This document shows positions 10,106 through 18,547 of a DNA stretch of 27,747 bases, piece by piece. Position 1 is the stretch's first letter, and every line of letters starts with the position of its first letter. Made by a program: the position numbers and the translations under genes. The DNA lies in the NCBI GenBank assembly GCA_002261195.1, contig MVBO01000172.1, positions 1 through 27,747 on the forward strand, in the 5' to 3' direction. The DNA comes from Bifiguratus adelaidae (lineage: Eukaryota > Mucoromycota > Endogonomycetes > Endogonales). The notes under the pieces are model-generated. The model searched no databases. It was not told the DNA's origin and saw only the letters and a program-made list of their open reading frames with translations.

Positions 10106-11256
10106 ATGATGAAGCAACTTACTATTGTGCTAGCACTATCGCTACAAGTCCTTTCCACGGCTGCCGTAGCCATCGGTAATCCCAACCAGCCATATCAAAA
10201 TATTACAACCCTGCAAATCTTGGCCAATACCTTGGTAGAAGCAGGTTCACCAGCAGCCATTGTGACTCAGCGTTGGAATGATTCTACCAAGACCGCGGCT
10301 GCTGGCTTGGCTGAAATTGCCAGAGAAGTGCGAGCTCGTTCAAAGGACCATTTTCGAGGCGGAAGCACCACCAAGCCATGGACGGCCGTCGCGGTTCTCC
10401 ATCTGGTTCAGCAGGGCCTTATTCACCTGGACGAACCTGGACGACCCTGTGCAGAAATATCTAGGAAACCTTTTGCCTCAATCGCCAAGCATCTCAATTC
10501 GCAACTTGCTGCAGATGGAGAGCGGATTGTTTGATGTAGCACGGGATCCTAACTTCCAAACGCCCGCAACTCGATACAAGTACTGGTCACCCACTGAACT
10601 CGTCAGTTTATCGCTATCTCATGGTCAGACGGAACCAGGTACAACATGGTCGTATTGCAATACCAATTACATTGTCCTCGGAATGCTCATTTGAAAAGGT
10701 CACCGGAAAACCGATTGCCGATACGTACGAATCGGTCATTCTCCGTCCATTGCGATTGCGACACACTTCTTTCCCGATCAATGCAACTACGCTTCCTTCT
10801 CCCGCCTTGCACGGGTATCTTGGCGACTCAAATGGAAACTGGACTGGCAATGCAACCTCAGATTTAACTGATCGCAACCCCTCTTTCGCGTTTGGTAATG
10901 GCAATATTGTTACGCCCGGCCACGATCTTGCGGAGTTTTGGGGCTCTCTATTTGCGGGCAAGCTTTTAAATCAAACAACATTCAGTGAAATGTTGACTAC
11001 TGTCCCTACGAACTCCACTGGACTCGGTGGAATCGGCTCTCTAGATTATGGCCTGGGCGTCTATTCCTTGGCAACTCCCTGCGGTACCGCTTATGGTCAT
11101 GTCGGTGTGATTCAAGGCTATCAAATTCTGGCACTGCACAACCCTTCCAATAACGCTACCGGTGTCGTTACGTTGACCACCAACAACCCTCCAATGAATC
11201 TCGTCAATGCTTATATTGGTACCGTATTGCAACTTCTCTGCCAAAAGTTCGAGTAA
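10106..11256 (+). pseudogene. Broken secreted serine hydrolase, beta-lactamase/penicillin-binding fold
   Basis: Three reading frames in order make one protein of the class C beta-lactamase-like (Pfam Beta-lactamase) family. The start is the ATG at 10106, followed by a signal peptide (MKQLTIVLALSLQVLSTAAVA). Motif 1, SxxK, is FRGGSTTKPWTA; motif 2, YxN, is WSYCNTNY; motif 3, HxG, is YGHVGVIQGY. The first break is a perfect tandem duplication of acctggacga at 10425-10444, which adds 10 bp and shifts the frame. The second is one extra T at 10690-10692, giving ATT TGA where the family continues straight on. No introns with usable splice sites remove either break. All three active-site motifs survive, so decay looks recent. 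Fungal members are esterases or peptidases, some acting in natural-product clusters. There are several N-glycosylation sequons (NWT, NAT, NQT), which fits secretion. Confidence 0.85.
10425..10444 (+). repeat. 10-bp perfect tandem duplication that breaks the serine hydrolase
   Basis: acctggacga occurs twice head to tail. With one copy the frame would run IHLDDPVQKYL, as expected after the SxxK helix in this family; with two copies it shifts. This looks like a replication-slippage event. Confidence 0.9.
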
Positions 11257-11601
11257 GGTAGCGAGAACAGCCCAGAAGTTAGTTAGTTACATGTAGTTTC
11301 AGCTATTCCGAGTTCACCATGGATAGATCCACGTGAAGCACCTCATAGACGTACCAAGTACACTTGATATTGCCTAGTAATTATGTTACTGTGGACATTC
11401 TCATCTCTGGCAGCAGACATGGCTTTTAAGTTGAATGTCTCCTCATAAGTCCGTGTTGAAGGCGTCAACCATCATAGCATTTGCTCAATGGTCAGGTTGT
11501 CGGTACGATTTGAGAGCACGTCGGACGGCCCCGATATTTATCGAGGGCTTATTGGGCTTTGACATGGATGCAAGATTGCTAATACCGCGACCAGAGTACG
11601 C
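11257..11601. other. Intergenic region between the two pseudogenes
   Basis: 345 bp with no gene. It contains a CACGTG at 11330-11335 and AT-rich stretches (gatatttatc at about 11533). It may be the former P450 promoter. Confidence 0.35.
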
Positions 11602-13277
11602 GTGAGTTCGAGTCGCATAAAATGGCGCATCAACAAAGCGCGACTATGTTTGTCCGGAATTAGCTTGTCACTGCTGGAATTTGCGAATGCAATTCCCACT
11701 TCTATCTTGATCTCCGCTGGATTGGGCGTCATCCGGATCGTTTGGAACTCACGCAGGGACGGTGCCAAACTCTTGCCCGCGCCGCCTTCGATTCCTGCGC
11801 TCGGTAAGGTGTGCTCCCCAAGACAACGTTTTGCTCACTTTTACCAGGAAACTTGCACTTGTTGAAAGGCAATCCAATGACTTGTTTGGAGGACTGGAGT
11901 AAAAAGCTCGGTCCTAATTATCGATTTCGAAATGGGTGCTCAGAATTGGATCATCATCAAGTACATCAGATATGCCTAGCCGCATAAGCGCCGAACAGTA
12001 TGAGTGAACACCACCTTTTAGTGATGCTTCAATTGCGCACGAGCCATGCTTCAGCAGAGGGACCAAATACAGTTCACGTGCCACATCATGTTCACTTGCG
12101 AGGATATTGACGCACGATTTCCAAACTCTTGTTAGCGGAGAGTATGGCGACAATTGGATCAAGCTTCGGCGCTTCTTTACGGACGCTTTGGGGCAGAGAA
12201 GGTTACCCCTTTACCTGGAGCAGATCAACTCTGAAGCACGATTCCTGATCAAGTATGTCTCAACAAAGAAGTCGACCCCAATCGATCCGACTATGTATAT
12301 AATGCTGCTCACATTCAACGTTACCATGAAGATACTCGCAGATTATCGGATTGACGACCCAAATGACCCAGAGCTCCTTGAGGAGTTGGAGTTGCAAACG
12401 AAGCACTTTCACGCAACATACCCGGCGTCAAACCCAGTGGAATTGCAGCCGTTCCTAAAAGTCTTCCCTCAATCATGGGTGACCGAAAACAGAAGACGTG
12501 TGGGGCATTCGCGGAGCATGCGACAGAAAGTCAACGAATTCTCTGGACGTGGTTAAAGCGCGGATAGCCAAAGGAGATCTAGCTTCCTTTTGCATAGACC
12601 TATTGGAGATGCAACATGCAGATCAACTTACCCCGGATGAAGTCCTAGGGACCTTGAGCGAAACTATGATTGCTGGATAGGTATGGAACATAGATGCCAG
12701 CCTATTGATGATCAATCTCAACTCAAAGTTGCAGGAAACGACCACCACAACTCTATTTTGGCTTATGGCAGAGCTAGCGAATCATCGCTTCGAGATTCAA
12801 GTGGCTTTACATCAGGAGATGCCAGATGTTCCAGGCCCGAATGTTTGCCTAGATACGACGATGCACCTAAATTACCGCTCCTCCAAGCGTGCCTACGGGA
12901 TACCTTGCGTCTTCATCCTGCCTTGCCAATCTCCCTTCCTCATGCAACTTCCGAAGTCGATGTGTTTAACGGCATTTCATTCCCAAAGGCACGCCAGTGG
13001 TCACCAACGTCTACGCCATGGACAGGAATCCCACCGAATACGCTGACCCGACGTTTTCAATGCCTATCGATACTTTGATGTAGCAGCGCTTTCAGGCACG
13101 TTGGCTGCAGCTGGTGCTATAAGCTGGGTATTCGATATTGAGCGCGCAACCGAACCTTCTTTTGATACGCAAGCTTTTGATTTCGGATTGTCAATGACAC
13201 CAATGCCTTTCAAAGTTAAATTTGTTCCCAGAAAGACATTCAACCGGTGTTTGAAGATGTTCATTGTACAAAGATAA
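11602..13277 (+). pseudogene. Decayed cytochrome P450 lacking the haem-binding loop
   Basis: Pieces in several frames line up as one P450. In order: an N-terminal membrane anchor (IPTSILISAGLGVIRIVW), the proline hinge LLPAPPSIPALGN split by an intron at about 11805-11848, C-helix WxxxR (WIKLR near 12150), the I-helix block (ETMIAG, then ETTTTTLFWLMAELANH) split by an intron at 12681-12734, a K-helix reading LRDTLRLHP (Asp in place of the ExxR Glu), and a C-terminal tail (ISWVFDIERA, GLSMTPMPFKVKFVPR). Damage: an extra A near 11930, a TGA near 11997, a frame change near 12535, TAG at 12678-12680 in the I-helix AGxET motif, a frame change near 12835, lost bases near 12986 and 13050, and direct fusion of RYFDVAA to the tail near 13090. 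The last event removes the FxxGxRxCxG haem-cysteine loop. It cannot encode an active P450. The start is uncertain. The 3' end faces that of the sugar porter. Confidence 0.9.
12681..12734 (+). other. Intron remnant inside the P450 pseudogene
   Basis: 54 nt with donor GTATGG and acceptor TTGCAG. Removing it joins IAG-stop to ETTTTTLFW, so the stop codon TAG (12678-12680) sits exactly where the I-helix AG[S]ET residue belongs. This points to a point nonsense mutation next to a once normal splice site. Confidence 0.7.
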
Positions 13278-13347
13278 CCCGCAGACATATCGTTCAAAAT
13301 CAGAAGACACACTGATGTTGTACATGCATTACAAAGAGTAGCTTATG

Positions 13348-14908
13348 TTACAACTTTCTGTCCACCCCAACGTATTTCTCTTCATCGGCGATCTTGGGTT
13401 CTTCCAAGGCAACAGATACCGTTTGATCTCCGAACAATTCGTCCATTTGCTCGAGTGTACGGCCTTTGGTTTCTACATGTGATATTAGCGCATGCCTTAT
13501 GCGAGATGACGGAGAACTTACCTGGGAAAAAGAGCAAGAAGCAGCTGCCTGCGACAACGTTGCAAGCCATAAAGACATAAAAGTACTTGTACCCAATCCC
13601 TTGAAGAGCCACTGGGGAAGCTTGGGCGAACACAAGGTTAAAGATCCAGTTGGTGATCGTCGACAGGGCATTGCCGCGGGCTCGAATCTCGGTGGGAAAG
13701 ATTTCGGCTGGATACACCCAAGAATTGATGCCAAGTGGGGTGAAGAAGAAGGAGATGAGAAAGTTCATCGAGATACTGGCGCGGAGAGCATTAGAATTGT
13801 TGGTATTGTTTGGGTCAACGGTTTGGGATAATACCGCGTTGATGAGGAGACATGCCGCCATACCGTAACAGCTAACCACCAGAGGCTTGATACGTCCAAT
13901 GCCTTCGAGCAACCACAAACCAATGGAGCAATAAACGACGGAAAGAGCGCCTGATATGCCAATGATCAAGAGGGATTGTTGCGTACCAATGTTGAGAGCG
14001 GCGTAGATGCGAGGGCCGTAATAGTTGATGACATTGATGCCCGATGTCTGCGTAGCCAGTTGAATGCCACAAGCAAGTGCGATACGTCTTCGCCACGAGG
14101 GTTTGGCAAACAGACCTTTCCAAGACTTTACAGAAGTCGCGCGCTCAGCAGCGATAGCATCCTTGATTTCGCGGAACTCGAGATCCAGAAAGTCTTGATT
14201 GCGGCCATTGTAGTGCAGCTTGTAAAGTACCTGTTGGGCTTCCTCATTTCGTTCCTTTTCGCACAGCCAACGCGGCGATTCGAGTTGAAATAGGATACCA
14301 ATAGCCAAAATGGCGGCAGGTAAGCATTGGAAAGCCAAAGGAAAACGCCACTGAAAGTCAGAGGCGGCAAAGCTGCTTCCGTACCCAATCCATTGAGCAG
14401 CAAGATAACCCCAACTCAGCATCCATTGTTGGAGACCGGTCATGGCTCCACGCCAAGACGGAGGTGCCACTTCGGAACAGTACACTGGATTGGCACTGGA
14501 AAGGATGCCAATGGCCACTCCAGCAATGAACCGACCAGCAATCAGCATAGCCACGGTTATACAGCCTGCTTGAAGTGCGCAACCAAAGGTCACCGTCAGA
14601 GCGCCGATGAATATGGTCCTTGTTCGACCGAGACGATCAGCAAGATAGTAAAAGAAGACGCATCCTAAAATCGCACCTCCCGTGTAGGCTGTAGAGCAAG
14701 GTATGCGCGTTGAGTAACCGCAGAGACGTATCAACCCTTGGCCCTTACCAGAGACAATACCGCCTTGTTCAGCAGCGGAGGGATTATTGAACTTGTCCAC
14801 AAAATGTTGTTGCGCAATAACATTGGTGATCACACCGCTGTCATAGCCAAAGAGAAATGATCCAACGCAAGCAAAGGCTGCCGTAAAGATTGCTCGACGG
14901 AGACCCAT
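13348..14908 (-). CDS. Sugar porter (MFS, hexose/glycoside transporter family)
   Basis: Three exons, 14749-14908, 13522-14688 and 13348-13472, give 483 aa. The introns at 14689-14748 (60 nt, GTAAGG...TACAG) and 13473-13521 (49 nt, GTAAGT...TGTAG) both restore family motifs: GIVSAYTGGAILG and FFPETKGRTLEQ. About 12 membrane helices are expected. Sugar-porter signatures are FGYDSGVI in helix 1, ADRLGRTRT in loop 2-3, LESPRWL before the central loop, QTSGINVINYYGP in helix 7, VYPAEIFPTEIRARG, and PETKGRTLEQMDELFG after helix 12. It moves sugars or small glycosides across the plasma membrane, probably with protons. The ATG at 14908 is preferred over an upstream in-frame ATG because a TATAAAA box lies 30 bp before it. 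The gene shares a 367-bp divergent promoter with GH78-B, which suggests it supplies that enzyme with substrate. The first intron has no in-frame stop, so retention would add 20 residues in a loop. Confidence 0.93.
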
Positions 14909-14937
14909 GGTTACTCGACACACCGTGACGTCCGTCG

Positions 14938-14944
14938 TTTTATA
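14938..14944 (-). promoter_or_regulatory. TATA box of the sugar porter gene
   Basis: TATAAAA on the minus strand, 30 bp upstream of the ATG at 14908. The position implies a very short 5' leader and argues against a start further upstream. Confidence 0.5.
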
Positions 14945-15094
14945 CAAGCATGAAAGTGGGGATGTGGAGACGTCCGCCCGTTGAACCAACACCAGAGAGG
15001 ATAGATCATTCCCCACGTATTTTTTTTACCGTCGCGTGGAGTCGTGCGTGAAAACGAGGCGTTGCACGCATGGTAACCGCCGTCTCGATCACTT

Positions 15095-15141
15095 ATAGCC
15101 GCTCATAGCCGCCAATAAAAGCGGGTATACTGCGGGTATAC
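15095..15141. promoter_or_regulatory. Array of CCG/CGG half-sites, candidate Zn2Cys6 operator
   Basis: atagccg occurs at 15095-15101 and 15105-15111 (10 bp apart), and cgggtatac at 15122-15130 and 15133-15141 (11 bp apart). The first pair read on the other strand is CGGCTAT, so the array is two reverse then two forward CGG[C/G]TAT half-sites, each pair one helical turn apart. Zn2Cys6 dimers read CGG triplets. The cluster regulator lies 1.7 kb away. Binding is inferred. Confidence 0.55.
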
Positions 15142-15275
15142 GCAATGTGAGAAATTCGGCCTACTCCGCAGATTTCCATTTTAAGAATGTATTTTCGTGC
15201 GGGGTAAGGTGCACGTGATCTGGGACTTTGCATGGTTCATATTTAATCTATGGATGCGTTGATTTGCACCACCAT

Positions 15276-16781
15276 ATGTCTCCCGTTGAAGCAAAGCAGA
15301 GCTTCATTTCTATAGCAGAAGGGCTCAAGCCAACATTGCGTGAAACGCAGGAATTGCCCTTGTCAGTGGTACGCTTCGAGCCCAATGATTCCTTTCTTCG
15401 GTATCAGGCCGTCGTTGCGAGCAAAGGCTCGGCTTTGGCCATGGCTTGGTTTTCTCGTGGAGATTCAGTGATTGTTGACTTCGGCACGCATCGGACGGGG
15501 TACCTTTCCTTTTTCCTAGCCGCTCAAGGCAATGTTGATTCGCCGGCAAGACTTCGATTGACCTTTGGCGAAGTTCCGTCGGACGTTACGGAAGACTTGT
15601 ATCCTTCCAAGTCATGGATCACGACAGCATGGATACCCTATGAAATCATAACGGTGGATGATATGTTTACCGAGATTTACGTCCCAAGGCGACATGCATT
15701 CCGATACGTCAAGATTGAAGTCATGGAGATGTCGCAAAAGTTCAAAGTCGGCTTTCAAGACATGGCCGTGAAGGCGGTATCGAGTGCGCAGATCGACGTT
15801 GAGCCATTATCTGACCCAGCGATCAGTGCCATGGACGCGGTTGGTCTTCGAACTCTACGAGATTGCATGCAAACCGTCTTTGAGGATGGACCTCGTCGTG
15901 ATCGTCGTCTATGGCTAGGCGACCTCCGACTTCAAGCGCTCGTCAACTATGTCACCTTCAAGAACCATGATCTGGTCAAACGGTGTCTATATCTTTTCGC
16001 CGCCTTGCGTTCCGAAGGCCGGGTGATGGCTTGCGTCTATGAAAGACCCAAACCACACACTGGAGGCGAATACATTCCAGACTACGAGCTTCTCTATGTG
16101 GTGACACTGCTCGAATACGTGCAACACTCGGGCGATATGGATACTGGCCGTGATCTCTTTCCGCTTTGTCAGGAGATCTTACAGCGCAATCGTGCCGAGT
16201 ACATTCGATCGGGTCTCTTTACTCCCAAACCTGATGTTTGGTTCTTTATTGATTGGCATAATGATTTGCACAGAACAGCATGCATGCAAGCTGTTTTTCT
16301 ATTCGCCTTCAAAGCTGCCGAGAAGCTAGCCGGTATTCTTGACCTCTCCGTCCATTTCAGCGAGACCATTGAAGAACTCGCCCAAGGTGCCTTGACGTTT
16401 TACGATGCTGAGAAAGGTGTGTTTGTTTGTGATGGTCAGGTCTCATGGGCCACGCAAGCTTGGATGGGACTGGCCCGGGTATTGACACCCGGCGACCATG
16501 TTCGAGCGATACAACTCTCCGTGACCGATCCCGAAGCCGTCAAGCCCAACACGCCGTATTGTTTTCACTATGTGTTGGAAGCTTTGCACACCAATGGAGC
16601 GGTTGAAGAATGCTTACGTATGGCCAAAGTCTATTTTGGAGGTATGGTGGAGAGGGGAGCGGACACCTATTGGGAAGCGTACGATGAACACGATTCACGA
16701 TTCAGTCCATATGACGATTATCACAACAATAGCTACTGCCATGCGTGGAGTTGTACCATTAGTTGGTTTCTACGTTTGTAA
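15276..16781 (+). CDS. GH78-like (alpha-L-rhamnosidase-type) glycosidase B
   Basis: Single exon, 501 aa, no signal peptide. It is the paralogue of GH78-A and aligns over its whole length. Catalytic block DGPRRDRRLWLGD has Asp204, Asp209 and Asp216; GADTYWE gives Glu467; NSYCHAWSCTISWF is closer to the classical GH78 CHAW segment than the A copy. The +5 catalytic position is Asp, as in A. The start at 15276 (MSPVEAKQS) was chosen over the in-frame ATG at 15228 because it matches the N-terminus of A and because a TATA-like element lies between the two ATGs. The paralogues differ mainly in the N-terminal domain and around residues 305-370, so they may differ in specificity. The gene is divergent from the porter and its stop is only 21 bp from the stop of the convergent regulator gene, so the transcripts must overlap. 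Confidence 0.87.
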   Translation: MSPVEAKQSFISIAEGLKPTLRETQELPLSVVRFEPNDSFLRYQAVVASKGSALAMAWFSRGDSVIVDFGTHRTGYLSFFLAAQGNVDSPARLRLTFGEVPSDVTEDLYPSKSWITTAWIPYEIITVDDMFTEIYVPRRHAFRYVKIEVMEMSQKFKVGFQDMAVKAVSSAQIDVEPLSDPAISAMDAVGLRTLRDCMQTVFEDGPRRDRRLWLGDLRLQALVNYVTFKNHDLVKRCLYLFAALRSEGRVMACVYERPKPHTGGEYIPDYELLYVVTLLEYVQHSGDMDTGRDLFPLCQEILQRNRAEYIRSGLFTPKPDVWFFIDWHNDLHRTACMQAVFLFAFKAAEKLAGILDLSVHFSETIEELAQGALTFYDAEKGVFVCDGQVSWATQAWMGLARVLTPGDHVRAIQLSVTDPEAVKPNTPYCFHYVLEALHTNGAVEECLRMAKVYFGGMVERGADTYWEAYDEHDSRFSPYDDYHNNSYCHAWSCTISWFLRL

Positions 16782-16802
16782 TTACAAGCATCATACACTG
16801 GT

Positions 16803-18494
16803 TTATACATTTCGTCTTAAAGGAGCTTCATACTCGAAGGAAAAGAGATCCGTTGGATATTCCATGAAGGGATCAGCTGTGATGAGCCATGATAGCGCTT
16901 GTTCCACGATACGATGATTCGAGGAATCCTCTACCTCGTTATTGACTGTTCCTCTCGACAGCCGCTGGTCAATCGCGATCACTTCGGGCTCTTGATTACG
17001 ATCTTCGTCCATGTACTTGGTATGTTGAAGAAGAAACTTGACCAACCATCGATCCATCCGCCATATGTTTTGATTTGTCGAAGTGAGGCAAGCCGCTTCA
17101 AAGATACGTAATCGCGCGGCAGACACATCCACAGCCGGCCACAACCTTCGCAATGCCATAATGTGCTCAAAGTTGGTGTCCAGATCCTCTTTGGCCAATT
17201 TGGCTGCTTCCATATCTCCGTAAAGTAGGGTATGTAAGTGAACAGACGAGCTGATGACCAGGATATGGGCAATGACTGAATAGTGCAACTTGCAATCCGG
17301 TAACTTGTTTGACCATCTCATGATTTCAGATATTTTGGAGGCATGATACTTTAACAGATCGGCGTACTTTTGACTCTTGGCGTCTGAATAGGATAGAAAT
17401 TGATACAATAAGACGACGTAGTTGTAGTGAAATGATATGTGCGTGCCGAGAAAGATGGCGCCAAATGACAAGCTGCTTTGGCGATAGACATTTTGTGGGG
17501 TAAATTGGAAGTGCGAAGGAAGTTTGTTCTGCCACTTTTGTAGCTCGAGCGATATCTCATCGATTCGGTATATTGACGCTTCTGGACTCGTTGGATTATA
17601 GAGTACAGCAAGGTGATGCGAATGTGTTAGCGAAGCAATGTCATGTAAATCGCGATTGGGGGCCCAAATACCAATTGCATTCGATACTTGCTGCGAGTCT
17701 GACGTCAATTGTAGAAATTCAATGTCTGGCATAGGCTTCCGTGCCAATGGCTTGTCGGTATAATACTCCATGCCGGTAATCCGTGGTATTCCGTTGCCCA
17801 GTGCGCTCCAGCGATCGGCCGCAAAAAGTATACTCCAGGCACGACGACGAATCTCATCCTCAATAGCATCACCCGTATTCGGTTCCTCTTGAAGATGCAA
17901 CAAATGCGCGATACGTATCGCTACACCCACATAGACCGCTTCTTGCTCCACCATGTTGTGGCCACTGAGATAGTGTGCTGCCAACATGCATCCATGTATC
18001 ACATCGATTGAAACGTCATCAATGCTGAGTTTCAAGAGTCTCAATCCAGTGTCAAAGTAGGATTTACCCCGCTCTCGTGGGTCCGTCCTCACCAAGCTTG
18101 CGTCTTCCGAAAACCGGGCGGCCAATGCCGCAATAATGTGCAGAATGTAGGATTGAATCGTGCCTTGATGCAGTCGCATCATGAACGTCGGCTTGTGGAA
18201 TATAGTGAGCACTGGATCATGCAAGTATCGAAAGAAAAGATCGATGAAATGCTCCAAGAGAGTATTCTGTGTGATATCCTCTCCTTCCGTCTCGTATGCG
18301 TCCTCCAAGGCCGAACAGGACCGTCCTGCTTCTTTACATAGGGCGCATGGCTCACCTTCTACTCTCACACAACGTCTTTTCCGAGACCTACATGTCTGAC
18401 AAGCCGTGTATCGCGGCCGACGTTCCATAAGTGAACGCAGCGTTCCAATTTCTGCGCTCTCTTTCACGTTTTGCTGATCTAGAACACAGGGCAT
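16803..18494 (-). CDS. Zn2Cys6 fungal transcription factor, likely cluster regulator
   Basis: Single exon, 563 aa. The N-terminal zinc cluster at about residues 32-60 has spacing C-x2-C-x6-C-x7-C-x2-C-x6-C with the basic RSRKRR loop, the fungal-specific binuclear zinc type that binds CGG triplets. The fungal_trans middle homology region follows from about residue 80: LLEHFIDLFFRYLHDPV, FHKPTFMMRL, RAWSILFAADRWSALGNG and GIPRITGMEYY. The C-terminal half is helical (RLWPAVDVSAARLRIFEAA). The place of the gene at the end of the cluster and the CGG array in the porter/GH78-B promoter suggest it controls this set, probably induced by the imported sugar. The ATG at 18494 is used. A possible 39-nt 5' UTR intron (GTAAAT...CTAG) lies at 18498-18536. 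The divergent Arf exchange factor starts only 53 bp away. Confidence 0.92.
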   Translation of the reverse strand: MPCVLDQQNVKESAEIGTLRSLMERRPRYTACQTCRSRKRRCVRVEGEPCALCKEAGRSCSALEDAYETEGEDITQNTLLEHFIDLFFRYLHDPVLTIFHKPTFMMRLHQGTIQSYILHIIAALAARFSEDASLVRTDPRERGKSYFDTGLRLLKLSIDDVSIDVIHGCMLAAHYLSGHNMVEQEAVYVGVAIRIAHLLHLQEEPNTGDAIEDEIRRRAWSILFAADRWSALGNGIPRITGMEYYTDKPLARKPMPDIEFLQLTSDSQQVSNAIGIWAPNRDLHDIASLTHSHHLAVLYNPTSPEASIYRIDEISLELQKWQNKLPSHFQFTPQNVYRQSSLSFGAIFLGTHISFHYNYVVLLYQFLSYSDAKSQKYADLLKYHASKISEIMRWSNKLPDCKLHYSVIAHILVISSSVHLHTLLYGDMEAAKLAKEDLDTNFEHIMALRRLWPAVDVSAARLRIFEAACLTSTNQNIWRMDRWLVKFLLQHTKYMDEDRNQEPEVIAIDQRLSRGTVNNEVEDSSNHRIVEQALSWLITADPFMEYPTDLFSFEYEAPLRRNV

Positions 18495-18547
18495 GCACTA
18501 GTTAAGAGTGATTAGCTGGCTGAATAGCTCATTTACCTTCGCATACC
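18495..18547. promoter_or_regulatory. 53-bp divergent start region, regulator / Arf exchange factor
   Basis: Only 53 bp separate the two ATGs, so promoters and leaders must overlap the neighbouring coding sequence. On the minus strand AAG|GTAAATGAGC and CTAATCACTCTTAACTAG| look like an intron with a branch-point sequence. Because upstream ATGs are not in frame with the regulator, this would be a 5' UTR intron. Confidence 0.4.

Larger units (their letters stand above)
14909..15275. promoter_or_regulatory. Divergent promoter, sugar porter / GH78-B
   Basis: 367 bp between the two starts. It contains the porter TATA box, a T8 run at about 15021, the CCG/CGG half-site array at 15095-15141, another CGGGGTA at about 15200, a CACGTG at 15212-15217, and a TATA-like catatttaatc at about 15238 just before GH78-B. 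The layout is that of a shared upstream activating region. Confidence 0.6.

Noticed and set aside
10106-11256. Rescue of the serine hydrolase by introns instead of calling it a pseudogene
   Set aside because: No donor/acceptor pair spans either break without removing family-conserved residues, and the 10-bp tandem copy and the extra T each explain the shifts exactly.
11602-13277. A functional multi-exon P450
   Set aside because: Two plausible introns remain, but the other breaks are 1-bp shifts or stops without splice sites and the haem loop is absent.
7932-15217. CACGTG motifs as a shared cluster operator (7932, 11330, 15212)
   Set aside because: The same hexamer also occurs inside coding regions (for example near 5949, 7379, 9433 and 12075), so its presence in promoters is not specific.
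15228-15275. Upstream start for GH78-B at 15228
   Set aside because: It would add 16 residues absent from the A paralogue, and a TATA-like element lies between the two ATGs.
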